Positions 8,384 to 17,189 of a DNA stretch of 64,000 bases are shown piece by piece. Position numbers and translations under genes: made by a program. The stretch comes from Empedobacter falsenii (lineage in GTDB: Bacteria; Bacteroidota; Bacteroidia; Flavobacteriales; Weeksellaceae), in assembly GCF_019308355.1 (NCBI RefSeq), contig NZ_JAAGKM010000013.1, forward strand, positions 1 to 64,000. The letters are read 5' to 3'. Below the pieces are notes generated by a model, which worked only from the letters and a program-made list of their open reading frames with translations, searched no databases and had not been told where the DNA came from. Numbering within the stretch: position 1 is the first letter of the stretch; every line of letters begins with the position of its first letter.

Positions 8384-9271
8384 TTATTTATTTCTTGGAT
8401 GAAATTTGATAATCGCATCTCGAATAAATTCTTGATCAACATGCGTATAAATTTCAGTCGTCGTAATACTTTCGTGTCCCAACATTAACTGAATTGCACG
8501 AAGATCTGCTCCATTTTTCAATAAATGAGTCGCAAAAGAATGGCGAAATGTATGCGGACTAATTGTTTTTTTAACTCCAGCAATTATCGATAATTCTTTC
8601 ACGATTGTAAAAATCATCACACGTGTAAGGTTTTTACCTCGTCTATTTAAGAACAAAAAATCTTCGAAACCAGCTTGTATAGGAAGATGAATACGAATAC
8701 TTTCTTTGTACAAGTTAATATATTTTATCGTATAATCGCTAATCGGAACCAGTCTTTGTTTGTTTCCTTTCCCAATGACACGAATAAAACCATCATCAAA
8801 AAAAAGATCAGAAATTTTGAGATTTATCAATTCCGAAACACGCAAACCGCATCCATAAAGCACTTCTATAATCGCACGATTGCGCTGTCCTTCTGGTTTT
8901 GATAAATCAATTACTTCAATCATTTTATCAATTTCTTTTTCAGAAAGCACATCAGGAAGTTTCATTCCTATTTTTGGAGTTTCGAGCAAAGAAGTTGGAT
9001 TATCTTCTCTAAAATCTTCGAGTTGTAAGTACCCAAAAAAGCTTTTCAAGCCAGAAATCACACGCGCTTGCGAACGCACGCTATATTCACTCGATGCAAA
9101 ATCGTGTACAAAATCCCTCAAATCATCTTGTGAATAATCTAAAGGTTGTTTATCAGAATAATTAATTAATTTTTGAATATCGCGTAGATAACCTTCAATT
9201 GTATTGGCAGAAACTCTTTTTTCTAATTTCAGATACATTTGATAGTCATACAAAGCATCTTTCCACAGCAT
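8384..9271 (-). CDS. xerD: tyrosine recombinase XerD
   Basis: A 295-residue site-specific recombinase that resolves chromosome dimers at dif with FtsK. The N-terminal SAM-like core-binding domain spans residues 1-90. The catalytic domain has Arg144 (GCGLRVSEL), Lys168 (GKGNKQR), His240 and Arg243 (SPHTFRHSFATHLL), His266 (LGHESITTTEIY) and the nucleophile Tyr275. All active-site residues are present and the length fits XerC/XerD. The start codon follows immediately on the stop of the S41 protease gene. ftsK is in the same window, at 24277, but not in this operon. Confidence 0.95.
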   Translation of the reverse strand: MLWKDALYDYQMYLKLEKRVSANTIEGYLRDIQKLINYSDKQPLDYSQDDLRDFVHDFASSEYSVRSQARVISGLKSFFGYLQLEDFREDNPTSLLETPKIGMKLPDVLSEKEIDKMIEVIDLSKPEGQRNRAIIEVLYGCGLRVSELINLKISDLFFDDGFIRVIGKGNKQRLVPISDYTIKYINLYKESIRIHLPIQAGFEDFLFLNRRGKNLTRVMIFTIVKELSIIAGVKKTISPHTFRHSFATHLLKNGADLRAIQLMLGHESITTTEIYTHVDQEFIRDAIIKFHPRNK

Positions 9272-10855
9272 TTACTTCGTTATTTTTTCAAGTTCAAAAA
9301 TACGCTTTATCATTTCATCTTCGGGCATCCAAACTTGATAAAATGCACGCGAACCATATAAAGTTCCAGCAATTGTGGCTTTCATGTAGTTATCAACAGT
9401 TGTTGAAAAGACAGGGTTAAACTCATTTGAAGGAATTCCTAAAACACCTAAAAACTCATTTCTATACATTCCAGCACTGAAATATTTCAAATAAATTGCT
9501 TCGTTATGAAACATGAAAAAATCGTGAATTGAATAAATTTTCTTGAATAAAAAATCATTAAAATAATTTGTATCTTGATTATAATACAACCAATTCGAAA
9601 CCGAATTTGTATCTAATGCAACAAACTCATCAGGAATAATTCCACCACCGCCGTAGACTTTTTTACCTGAAGGTGCTGTAAACTCTAAATCTTTATTGAT
9701 TTTGATTGAATCTTTACTGTATAATTCACCCGACTTTAATCGTTTGTATAAATCGTCACTATATTTCGCTGTTTTTTTATCAAATGGTTTTTGAATAGAT
9801 CGACCAGAAGGCGTGTAATAATTAGCAACAGTCAAACGAACTTTGGTATCATCGCCTAAATTAATCTCGCGTTGCACCAAACCTTTACCAAACGAACGAC
9901 GACCAACGATAATTCCGCGTCCATAATCTTGTAACGCTCCCGCAACAATCTCACTCGAAGAAGCAGAATTTTCGTCCATTAAGACGTAAATTTTTCCTTG
10001 TTCGAAAAGACCTTTATTTGTAGCGTAAATATATTTTTTACGTTTTTGTTTGTCTTGTGTGTAAACAATCAATTCGTTTTTCGTTAAAAATTCATCGGCA
10101 ATCTCTTCGGCAATATGCATGATTCCACCTGGATTTCCACGTAAATCAAACACCAAAGTTTTCATTCCTTGATCCAATAAATTTTGTAAACCTTCGTGAA
10201 CTTCATTTGCAGAATTTTCGGAAAAACGAGTCAATTTAAGATAACCAATATCTTTCGTTAACATATGTTTTCCAGTAACCGTAGGAATTGGTACAATCGT
10301 ACGATTTAGCGTAACAGAAATTGGTTTTTGATCGCGAATAACAGATAATTTAACTTCCGAACCCTTTTTTCCTTTCAATAAACCTTCAATCGTTTTATTA
10401 TCTTTTGCAACCAAAGATTGATCATCTGCAGCAACTAATTGATCTCCAAACTCTAGTTTACCATAATTTTTCGTTCCAGGTAATGTACGTTCAACAACAA
10501 TGGTGTCATTCATTGTACGAAATTGAATACCAATTCCAACAAATTCACCTTTCAATTGTTCTTCTGCCTTTTGTACAGAAGCTTTGTCGATATATGTACT
10601 ATGTGGATCTAGCTTGGCAACCATATAATGAATCGCATCATCAACCAAACTATCCGAATTAACATCGTTCACATATTCATTGTCAATCAAAGAAACTAAT
10701 CGACGAATTTTTTGTTCGTTATCCGAATATTGCAAACCTACAATATCCTTGTTTTCATCGAACGCAAAGTCGTATTTTTTCCCAACCATAAAACCGATTA
10801 AGAAAATAATCATCACAACTAATACGATATTAATAACCTTGAAAAAACTTCTCAT
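9272..10855 (-). CDS. S41-family C-terminal processing peptidase (CtpA/Prc type)
   Basis: A 527-residue membrane-anchored periplasmic serine protease. A single transmembrane segment (about residues 8-24) is followed by a PDZ domain (about 95-175) and the S41 catalytic core. The core carries FDLRGNPGG (237-245), the catalytic Ser in NSASSSEIVAGAL (about 296-308) and Lys324 in RRSFGKGLVQ, the Ser-Lys dyad. These enzymes trim C-termini of envelope proteins or clear misfolded ones. The region after residue 400 is a family-specific extension. It sits between the dCMP deaminase gene (7 bases) and xerD (0 bases). Confidence 0.93.
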   Translation of the reverse strand: MRSFFKVINIVLVVMIIFLIGFMVGKKYDFAFDENKDIVGLQYSDNEQKIRRLVSLIDNEYVNDVNSDSLVDDAIHYMVAKLDPHSTYIDKASVQKAEEQLKGEFVGIGIQFRTMNDTIVVERTLPGTKNYGKLEFGDQLVAADDQSLVAKDNKTIEGLLKGKKGSEVKLSVIRDQKPISVTLNRTIVPIPTVTGKHMLTKDIGYLKLTRFSENSANEVHEGLQNLLDQGMKTLVFDLRGNPGGIMHIAEEIADEFLTKNELIVYTQDKQKRKKYIYATNKGLFEQGKIYVLMDENSASSSEIVAGALQDYGRGIIVGRRSFGKGLVQREINLGDDTKVRLTVANYYTPSGRSIQKPFDKKTAKYSDDLYKRLKSGELYSKDSIKINKDLEFTAPSGKKVYGGGGIIPDEFVALDTNSVSNWLYYNQDTNYFNDFLFKKIYSIHDFFMFHNEAIYLKYFSAGMYRNEFLGVLGIPSNEFNPVFSTTVDNYMKATIAGTLYGSRAFYQVWMPEDEMIKRIFELEKITK

Positions 10856-10862
10856 TGAAATG

Positions 10863-11306
10863 TTAACTGTATAATTCTTCTTCCGTAATTTGTCGAATTG
10901 TAATTCCTGATTTTTCTAAAAACTCTAACCCAGAAAGATCTTTGTATTGTTGAATGTAAACGATGCGCTTTATACCTGCTTGCAAAATAAGTTTGCTACA
11001 ATCTGTACAAGGCGAAAGTGTAATATACAATGTCGCTCCTTCTGCAGATTGTGTAGACGTTGCACATTTTAGAATTGCATTTGCTTCGGCGTGCAAAACA
11101 TGCCATTTTGTATTCCCTGCTTCGTCCTCGCATTTGTTCTCAAAACCACTTGGCGTACCATTGTAACCATCAGAAATAATCATTCGATTTTTAACAATAA
11201 TTGCACCAACTTTTTTGCGTTCACAATAGGATAGATTCGCCCATTCAAAAGCCATTTTAAGATAAGCTTTATCGTAACGTAATTGTTTTTCAAAGTTTGT
11301 TTCCAT
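10863..11306 (-). CDS. dCMP deaminase
   Basis: A 147-residue zinc-dependent deaminase converting dCMP to dUMP, the substrate of thymidylate synthase (thyA is at 51519). It has the zinc-binding HAEANAIL with the proton-shuttling Glu, and PCTDCSKL with two zinc Cys. The segment ANLSYCERKKVGAIIVKNRMIISDGYNGTP is typical of ComEB/dCMP deaminases. Its length is normal. It is second in the operon, 6 bases after the membrane protein at 11313. Confidence 0.94.
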   Translation of the reverse strand: METNFEKQLRYDKAYLKMAFEWANLSYCERKKVGAIIVKNRMIISDGYNGTPSGFENKCEDEAGNTKWHVLHAEANAILKCATSTQSAEGATLYITLSPCTDCSKLILQAGIKRIVYIQQYKDLSGLEFLEKSGITIRQITEEELYS

Positions 11307-11312
11307 TTCTAA

Positions 11313-13274
11313 CTAAGCTTCTTCTTTGTTTTTTGTCCATAAAGGCGGAATAAAAAATGGTAATGGGTTTCGGAAAAATGCTTTTAATGTATGTGAAATC
11401 ATCGTAAAAATCTTATAAAAAGGAATATTATTAGATCGCATTGCCATTAATAATGATAAGATAAAACTAACTAAGAAGTTGCTCCAACCAACCATGAAAA
11501 TTGCAATAAAACCTATAATCATTGGTCCAATATCAAAATGATAGCCCATTCCTCCAATACCAATCGCGAAGTTTCCTGAAACGAAAGTAATGTGTCGAAT
11601 ATCGAAAGGTTGACCTGTAAAATCGCCAATCAAAAAGGCACATCCCATCATAAAACCGAATGCAACATTACCGACAACTCCTCCCATATTTTTCTCAAAC
11701 CAATTCGAAATTCTTCTTCTTCTACGTTCTGAAAATGATTTCTTCAGAATTGGATGATTATAAATACGTTCTGGAATATTATGAAAACGTTGATTATTAA
11801 TTGTAATTCCAGAAATTAATCCTGAAAGGAATAAGAAGACTCCAGCAATTGCTCCGAAGTAAAAAATATGCCAATCCATTATCACTACTTCTTCCCAATA
11901 ATGATACGCTTTAGAATATTTTAAAACTTCTAATCCTAAGATTTCGTTGAGTAAATAAAATATTCCTAATGAAACCACAAAACCTGCAACAACATTTCCT
12001 AAAAAAGCAATCATTTGGCTTCTTACTAATTGCGCAAATAAAGTTGTAAAATCTTTCACATTCAGTTCAGAACCAGAAGTCAGCACAAGCGAACGAGCTA
12101 AACGAGCTGCTGTCATAGAAGGCTGTTTTGTAGCAAGCGTCATATGTGTCAAATAAATCGTACAGAAACCAACAGCGTAATTAATACTAAAGAAAAATGC
12201 TTTAAACAATGGCGATGTATCATGTATATTTCCAATTCCGGTTTTGATAAAACACAAAAAAGAAACAATAAAACCACCTCCACAAGCTGTCCAAAACATC
12301 TTGTTATACTCTTTGGCTGTCTGCGTAATATATTTTTCTCCTGTCTTACCATTATGATAAGTAACTAAGAAAGTGATTAAATAAACCGTAGAACCTAACT
12401 GATTACTCATAAAATTCTTTGGTGCATAAAATTCAACCCATTTCTTTGTTGCAAGACTATAGAAAGAAATTATTCCGTGTAATCTTAGTTCATTATAACT
12501 ATTTAAAATTGTTTGCAAACGAACTAATTGTTGTTGCAAACGATTGATTTTTGATGCAACTTTCAATGAAATTCCTTTGTAATCTTTTTGTGTTAAAATA
12601 TCATTTAACAAATGTTTACATTTCGAAATACTTTCTTTGATTTCTAACATATCAAAGCCAGCTTGTGGATTTTCGATAATGTTACTAATCTGCATCGAAA
12701 GTTTAGAGAATGGATTATCAAGATAATTAACCTCGTTACTGTAACGCATCATTTCTTTATCCGAAAATCCTCCAGTAATACGAACCGTCAAAATAGAAAT
12801 TGCTTGTAAAAGCTGATTCTGAATATTGTTAACGTTTCCTTTAAAATTATCTGGTTCGATATCTTGATACAATACTTCGAAAAATTTTCGCCAACGATCT
12901 CTTGGAATAATTCGGATTGCTGATAAGTTTTTCGAATTATAAAAAATCTCATTTACCACAGAAGTTAATTCATTATTATCTTCGATATCTGGTAAAAGAG
13001 AATCCATTATTTTCTTTCGAAAAATGGATAATAAATTATCTTCCAGATGAATTCCACTATCTACTAAATAGCTAACGAAATTGATTTTCCCGAATGTATT
13101 TTGAAGTTCTTCGCGAAAAATTAATCGATATGTAGGGTTATTTTGAAGTTTAGAAATTAGATCATCTATAAAAGAAATTGAATCTGGATAATCTTTTCTT
13201 GCTTTCTCTAATAATCTTAGAAAAAAGCTCTTCTCGTATTTTTTATTTTGATCAAATATAGAGTCTAAAGCCAT
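11313..13274 (-). CDS. Gcr-like 'site-specific recombinase' family membrane protein
   Basis: A 653-residue protein matching in layout the family labelled site-specific recombinase (SpecificRecomb, Gcr of Neisseria). The N-terminal 280 residues are soluble and helical; the rest carries about seven hydrophobic segments (for example FWTACGGGFIVSFLCF, MIAFLGNVVAGFVVSLGIFYLL, IFYFGAIAGVFLFLSGLISG, MIIGFIAIFMVGWSNFLVSF). I see no Tyr- or Ser-recombinase catalytic motif, so the recombinase label looks unreliable; an inner membrane protein of unknown role is safer. First gene of the operon with dCMP deaminase, S41 peptidase, xerD and Nudix. Confidence 0.75.
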   Translation of the reverse strand: MALDSIFDQNKKYEKSFFLRLLEKARKDYPDSISFIDDLISKLQNNPTYRLIFREELQNTFGKINFVSYLVDSGIHLEDNLLSIFRKKIMDSLLPDIEDNNELTSVVNEIFYNSKNLSAIRIIPRDRWRKFFEVLYQDIEPDNFKGNVNNIQNQLLQAISILTVRITGGFSDKEMMRYSNEVNYLDNPFSKLSMQISNIIENPQAGFDMLEIKESISKCKHLLNDILTQKDYKGISLKVASKINRLQQQLVRLQTILNSYNELRLHGIISFYSLATKKWVEFYAPKNFMSNQLGSTVYLITFLVTYHNGKTGEKYITQTAKEYNKMFWTACGGGFIVSFLCFIKTGIGNIHDTSPLFKAFFFSINYAVGFCTIYLTHMTLATKQPSMTAARLARSLVLTSGSELNVKDFTTLFAQLVRSQMIAFLGNVVAGFVVSLGIFYLLNEILGLEVLKYSKAYHYWEEVVIMDWHIFYFGAIAGVFLFLSGLISGITINNQRFHNIPERIYNHPILKKSFSERRRRRISNWFEKNMGGVVGNVAFGFMMGCAFLIGDFTGQPFDIRHITFVSGNFAIGIGGMGYHFDIGPMIIGFIAIFMVGWSNFLVSFILSLLMAMRSNNIPFYKIFTMISHTLKAFFRNPLPFFIPPLWTKNKEEA

Positions 13275-13298
13275 ATTTTAATTTCTTCATTCAGAGTA

Positions 13299-13306
13299 CA
13301 AAAGTA
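13299..13306 (-). promoter_or_regulatory. -7 box of the 13274-7849 operon
   Basis: TACTTTTG on the minus strand, 24 bases before the ATG at 13274, fits TAnnTTTG. All following genes to 7849 have gaps of 20 bases or less, so this should drive the whole operon. Confidence 0.5.
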
Positions 13307-13346
13307 AAAAACTTATACTACCTAAGCAGTATAAATCAACAGAAAT

Positions 13347-13375
13347 AAAAAAGTGATTCTTGATGAACCACTTTT
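13347..13375 (-). terminator. terminator of the LolA-like gene
   Basis: AAAAAGTGATTC (13347-13358) and GAACCACTTTTT (13364-13375) pair with one mismatch. It lies just downstream of the minus-strand gene ending at 13383. Confidence 0.75.
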
Positions 13376-13382
13376 TATATAT

Positions 13383-14051
13383 TTAGAATTTAAAATTTTT
13401 CTTATCTATTGCTGGGTTGATTTTTATGTCATTAAATTTTATCACATATTCTCCTCCATCAACTGGTTTTCCTACCACTTTTGTGGCAAAAGATAATCCG
13501 TTATACGTCTTGAAATTAGAGTAATAAAGTGTTTCGTCTTTATTTTTTTCCATTACAATTTCGTACGAATTTTTATCAAAACAATATATTGTAGAATTTG
13601 TATTTTTTGTTAATTCTATTTTGTAACAGCTATTATTTTGATCGTATTTATCTACACCTAAGTATTTTACTTTAAATCCTTTTTGTTTATATTTCAAAAT
13701 ATCCGAATCAAAAGAGTCTGGTTTATAATCTTTTACAGCTACATTTTTCTTAGCAACTTCACTGTATGTCCATCCCATTCTACCATCATATCCTTCGTTC
13801 AAGATTTCTTTTCCATTCATCACAAACACTACTTTTTTGTTGTAAGGGCGTTGATGATAAACAATCATTGGATAAGAATCTCCAACATTTATAATGGCTT
13901 CTCCTTTTAGGATAATACTGTTCAAATTATTCCAAGCTGCTTCACCTCCTGTTTTTTGAATATGAGTTTCGATTATTTTCTCTGCATTTTGTGCAAATGT
14001 AGTCACAGAAAATAATGAAATCATAAGCGCGCTAAACGTCAATTTCGACAT
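13383..14051 (-). CDS. LolA-like outer membrane lipoprotein-sorting protein
   Basis: A 222-residue secreted protein. The ATG at 14051 starts a clear signal peptide (MSKLTFSALMISLFSVTTFAQ); the longer frame uses a TTG at 14087. The mature part, with THIQKTGGEAAWNNLNSIILKGE then strands such as YDGRMGWTYS and YDQNNSCYKIELTKN, resembles the COG2834 LolA/LolB-like fold that binds lipid or lipoprotein acyl chains. It is not a canonical LolA, and a second LolA-like gene lies at 26875. Transcribed alone. Confidence 0.7.
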   Translation of the reverse strand: MSKLTFSALMISLFSVTTFAQNAEKIIETHIQKTGGEAAWNNLNSIILKGEAIINVGDSYPMIVYHQRPYNKKVVFVMNGKEILNEGYDGRMGWTYSEVAKKNVAVKDYKPDSFDSDILKYKQKGFKVKYLGVDKYDQNNSCYKIELTKNTNSTIYCFDKNSYEIVMEKNKDETLYYSNFKTYNGLSFATKVVGKPVDGGEYVIKFNDIKINPAIDKKNFKF

Positions 14052-14130
14052 AAGAACTTTTTTAATTTTTAACAATCTGTCGAACAAGATATAAAAACTA
14101 ATTTAAAGTTCTGTAAAGAAATATTGTCTT

Positions 14131-14682
14131 TTAGTCTTTTTTAACTTCTATATGAGCCCAATTTTCACCTCTTAAAATACGGTAAACCTGACCTTGAGAA
14201 ATATTAAATTGTTTTGCTAGTGTAGAAATTTTTGTTTTTCTATTTGGATCAATTAATTTCTTTTTCAGACGAATAACTTGTGCTTCTGTCAACTTACTAT
14301 TTGGAATACTGTCTAAACGAGAACGTCCTTTCATCATTCTAAATAAATCCTTGTTGTGCTCTTTCCATTCGTCCAATGTTGCCCATTTCAAATTATCCAT
14401 TGCGTTGTTTAATTTGTTATGATCCAAATGCACTACATATTCTTTATTGTCTTTATTTGGTAAAAAAGTTTCGGCAACCATTTTATGTACATATTTAGCT
14501 GTACGTTTTCCGTCTGCTTTTGTTACCCAAATCGCACGATAACCATTGTTAATCGCTCCTTCTAAGATTTTGTATTTATCTTGTCCTGTGTATAATTTTT
14601 TTACAAGACCATCTTTTGAAACTAAAAAGGATCTTTTTTCAATTAATCCTTCTGCTTCGTATTCTTTCCATGAATCACTCAT
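14131..14682 (-). CDS. HNH endonuclease-like protein with C-terminal helix-turn-helix
   Basis: A 183-residue protein. The frame extends to a GTG at 14688, but the ATG at 14682 is the likelier start. A NUMOD4-like N-terminus (WKEYEAEGLIEKRSFLVSKDG) precedes an HNH core, HLDHNKLNNAMDNLKWAT (about residues 81-98), of the type seen in phage and homing endonucleases. The C-terminus (LAKQFNISQGQVYRILRGENW) looks like the NUMOD1/HTH module that ends such proteins. It stands as a free gene with no intron, intein or phage genes beside it, so it may be a domesticated copy. DNA binding or nicking is inferred from motifs only. Confidence 0.75.
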   Translation of the reverse strand: MSDSWKEYEAEGLIEKRSFLVSKDGLVKKLYTGQDKYKILEGAINNGYRAIWVTKADGKRTAKYVHKMVAETFLPNKDNKEYVVHLDHNKLNNAMDNLKWATLDEWKEHNKDLFRMMKGRSRLDSIPNSKLTEAQVIRLKKKLIDPNRKTKISTLAKQFNISQGQVYRILRGENWAHIEVKKD

Positions 14683-14740
14683 AATCACTATTTTACTTAT
14701 TTACTCCATTTTACAACAACATTCATACCGAAATATTTTT

Positions 14741-14760
14741 TTAAGTATTAATTAACTTAA
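14741..14760. promoter_or_regulatory. short inverted repeat in the HNH gene leader
   Basis: TTAAGT (14741-14746) and ACTTAA (14755-14760) flank eight AT-only bases between the candidate -7 box and the HNH gene start. It may be an operator or chance in AT-rich DNA. Confidence 0.2.
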
Positions 14761-14798
14761 TTATTTCATTTCCACGTCAAGTATAGCTGATTTTAGGG

Positions 14799-14806
14799 CA
14801 AATATA
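14799..14806 (-). promoter_or_regulatory. candidate -7 box of the HNH gene
   Basis: TATATTTG on the minus strand, just after the kdsB stop codon. It predicts a leader of about 105-110 bases for the HNH gene. Confidence 0.4.
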
Positions 14807-14826
14807 AATCATAAAAAGTTTAAAGA

Positions 14827-15570
14827 TTATTTTTTAACAATAGTGGATAAGTACTTTTTTGCACGCTCTAAATCTTCTGGTGTATCAATTCCTACTCCTA
14901 TCGATTCGGTTTCAATCACTTTAATCTTCATTCCATATTCCAAATAACGTAATTGTTCTAATTTTTCTGCACGCTCATTTTGACGCATTTCAAGTGTTGA
15001 AAACTTCAACAAGGCTTCTTTTCTAAATGCATAAATCCCTAAATGACGAAAATAATTTGGTGTAAAATTAGTTTCACGTGCAAATGGAATTGATGAACGC
15101 GAAAAATAAAGCGCAAAATCATTGATATCAGTGACTACTTTTACAAAATTAGGATTGTTAATATCTTCTTCTTTTGTTATGGATTCTTTTAAAGTCGCCA
15201 CATCTACAGTTTTTCCTAATTCACTATCAAAAGAGGATAAAATATCTGCCAAAGCTTTTTCGTTCACAAATGGTTCATCGCCTTGCACATTTAGGATAAT
15301 ATCGCATTCTATATCTTGTATAGCTTCTGCAATTCTATCACTTCCTGTTTCGTGATCTTTGATACTCATAATTGCTTTTCCATTGTGCGAAACAATTTCA
15401 TCAAAAATTAAATCAGAATCTGTCACCACAAAAACATCGTCAAACAAATTGGTTGCGACAACATTTTCGTACGTCATTTTTATCACAGTTTTATCGCCCA
15501 ATTGTTGCATTAATTTACCTGGAAAACGTGTTGCTGCATAACGAGCTGGAATTACGGCTATTTTTTTCAC
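14827..15570 (-). CDS. kdsB: 3-deoxy-manno-octulosonate cytidylyltransferase
   Basis: Activates Kdo as CMP-Kdo for lipid A core synthesis in the cytoplasm. The nucleotide-binding signature [15 protein letters not shown] is at the N-terminus, followed by [11 protein letters not shown] and NVQGDEPF (Mg and CTP binding), and [15 protein letters not shown] at the C-terminus. I choose the GTG at 15570, giving [11 protein letters not shown] and 247 residues, over a TTG at 15585. The partner gene kdsD is at 60283, so the Kdo pathway genes are scattered. Confidence 0.95.
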   Translation of the reverse strand: MKKIAVIPARYAATRFPGKLMQQLGDKTVIKMTYENVVATNLFDDVFVVTDSDLIFDEIVSHNGKAIMSIKDHETGSDRIAEAIQDIECDIILNVQGDEPFVNEKALADILSSFDSELGKTVDVATLKESITKEEDINNPNFVKVVTDINDFALYFSRSSIPFARETNFTPNYFRHLGIYAFRKEALLKFSTLEMRQNERAEKLEQLRYLEYGMKIKVIETESIGVGIDTPEDLERAKKYLSTIVKK

Positions 15571-15647
15571 AATTTTTAATTTCAAATTTCTGTAAATTTA
15601 AAATAGATTCGGCTGAAATGCTTCTTTAATCAACAAAATAATTATAG

Positions 15648-15655
15648 TATCTTTG
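15648..15655 (+). promoter_or_regulatory. -7 box ahead of the microprotein - DUF3822 - rsmD transcript
   Basis: TATCTTTG, 18 bases before the ATG of the 28-residue frame at 15674. No clear -33 element. Confidence 0.5.
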
Positions 15656-15673
15656 CTAAAATAAATTTTCTGT

Positions 15674-15760
15674 ATGAAGATTGCTTTCAAAATTTTGTTA
15701 TTTTTGATTTCATTAGGATTAATATATATCTTAATCAACGAGTTAAAAATTCAAGGATAA
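15674..15760 (+). CDS. 28-residue single-span membrane microprotein (candidate)
   Basis: An ATG at 15674 opens a frame encoding MKIAFKILLFLISLGLIYIL and eight more residues, then TAA. It has two N-terminal lysines, one hydrophobic span (about residues 5-21) and a short polar tail, the shape of a small inner-membrane protein. It lies 18 bases after a good -7 box and 10 bases before the DUF3822 gene, so it would be the first gene of that transcript. It could instead be a leader peptide or chance. I do not recognise a family. Confidence 0.45.
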   Translation: MKIAFKILLFLISLGLIYILINELKIQG

Positions 15761-15770
15761 AGAAAAATTT

Positions 15771-16562
15771 ATGTCAAAAACAACTCAACATTCGTTAGCG
15801 ATTTTACTATCTCACGATATGCTTAGTTATATTACCAAAACAACCGACGGAGAAACGACTTCGTACTCGGATGTGTATGACTATTCGGTAGATTTTACAA
15901 ATCTTAACAAAACGGAAATTGAGATTGAACATGAATTGCGTTCTAATTTGACTTTGCTACAAGAATATGATTATGTGCATATTTGTTTTTTGTCGACAAC
16001 TGTAAATGTTGTTCCAAATCTCTTTGCGCACAAACCTTTCGAGGAATTGTTATCACTTTCTAACTATAGTCCTGTAAAATTAGCAATCGATTGTCCTTTG
16101 GAAAATGTAGATGCTTCAATTATCTACAATATTCATTATCCGCTAAAAGATATTTTGCTTTCGTTACCGAATTTGCAAAATGCACGTTTGTATCATTCGG
16201 GCAAATTCTTGGTAGATTATGGAATGATTAATTCTAAAAACGATGAAATTTATATCAATTTAATGCATCAAAAATTAGAAGTTTGCGTGTTGAGCAATGG
16301 AGAATTTATTTTTTATAATCTATTTGAAACAAAAACGAAAGAAGACTTTTTGTTTTACATTTTGTATACATTAAATCAATTAAATATTAGTCCAAATACC
16401 GTTTCGTTATATGCTTTTGGTGATATCTTAAATTCGCCAGATTTTTACGAAACTTTACAAAAATATGTGCGTCATATTTCGTTTAACGAAGCAGACAAAC
16501 AACTTGGGCAATATTTTACATTATATAAATTATTCGAATGCGAATCATTTCAGGAACATTAA
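15771..16562 (+). CDS. DUF3822 family protein
   Basis: A 263-residue cytoplasmic protein matching the flavobacterial DUF3822 family, which has an actin-like/ASKHA flavour and no assigned role. Visible features are an N-terminal HSLAILLSHDMLSYIT, a mid-region FSTTVNVVPN-like strand (CFLSTTVNVVPNLF), and a C-terminal YALGD-type turn (YAFGDILNSPDFYETL). Its end overlaps the start of rsmD by 25 bases, a coupling that suggests a link to rRNA methylation or simple cotranscription. Confidence 0.8.
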   Translation: MSKTTQHSLAILLSHDMLSYITKTTDGETTSYSDVYDYSVDFTNLNKTEIEIEHELRSNLTLLQEYDYVHICFLSTTVNVVPNLFAHKPFEELLSLSNYSPVKLAIDCPLENVDASIIYNIHYPLKDILLSLPNLQNARLYHSGKFLVDYGMINSKNDEIYINLMHQKLEVCVLSNGEFIFYNLFETKTKEDFLFYILYTLNQLNISPNTVSLYAFGDILNSPDFYETLQKYVRHISFNEADKQLGQYFTLYKLFECESFQEH

Positions 16563-17080
16563 AAGGAAAAAGAATCACAGCACCAACTAACTTGCCGGTG
16601 CGCCCAACAACAGACTTCGCGAAAGAAGCTTTATTTAATATCTTAAACAACGAATGGTATTTCGACGAAATTACCGTTTTAGATTTATTCTCTGGAATAG
16701 GAAGTATTTCATTAGAGTTTGCTTCGCGTGGAGCAAAAAAAGTAACTTCGGTTGATAATTTCTATGGTTGTGTAAAATTTTTGGACGAAACAGCGAAACA
16801 ATTAAAATTAGATGATGTTATCTCGACTGTAAAAAGTGATGTCATTAAATATTTGGACAAACAACCTATCAAAAAGTTTGATATTATTTTTGCTGATCCT
16901 CCTTACGATTTGGATGTAGAAACTTACAAAAAAATCCCAAATTTGGTTATCGATAATCAATGGTTAGAAGAAGGTGGAAATTTTGTTTTAGAACATCCTT
17001 CAAGCATTTCTTTTGAAGAGCATCCAAACTTTGTACAGCACAAAAAATACGGAAACGTACACTTCTCTTTTTTCGAGTAA
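16538..17080 (+). CDS. rsmD: 16S rRNA (guanine966-N2)-methyltransferase
   Basis: A 180-residue SAM-dependent methyltransferase modifying G966 of 16S rRNA. It starts MRIISGTLKGKRI with PVRPTTDFAKEALFNIL, diagnostic of RsmD. The SAM-binding motif I is VLDLFSGIGSISLEFASRGA (about residues 47-66) and the catalytic motif IV is DPPYD (about 128-132). The length is as expected. Its start lies inside the DUF3822 gene, so translation is probably coupled. A perfect hairpin terminator follows. Confidence 0.94.
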   Translation: MRIISGTLKGKRITAPTNLPVRPTTDFAKEALFNILNNEWYFDEITVLDLFSGIGSISLEFASRGAKKVTSVDNFYGCVKFLDETAKQLKLDDVISTVKSDVIKYLDKQPIKKFDIIFADPPYDLDVETYKKIPNLVIDNQWLEEGGNFVLEHPSSISFEEHPNFVQHKKYGNVHFSFFE

Positions 17081-17108
17081 ACATCCATTTTCTTAAAATA
17101 TTTAACAA

Positions 17109-17153
17109 AATCGACTGATAGATGATATCTATCAGTCGATTTCTTTTTTTTAT
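17109..17153 (+). terminator. perfect 15-bp hairpin terminator after rsmD
   Basis: AATCGACTGATAGAT (17109-17123), loop GAT, ATCTATCAGTCGATT (17127-17141), then a T run to 17151. Confidence 0.95.
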
Positions 17154-17169
17154 TTATACTAAGTCTAAT

Positions 17170-17177
17170 TAAATTTG
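17170..17177 (+). promoter_or_regulatory. -7 box of the TonB-dependent receptor gene
   Basis: TAAATTTG, 37 bases before the ATG at 17215, just after the rsmD terminator. Confidence 0.5.
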
Positions 17178-17189
17178 CAGCATTAATTT

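Noticed and set aside
8384-14682. XerD, the 'recombinase' and the HNH protein as part of a mobile island
   Set aside because: They sit among core genes (dCMP deaminase, S41 protease, kdsB) with no integrase-tRNA junction, direct repeats or phage genes. XerD has the chromosomal dimer-resolution form.
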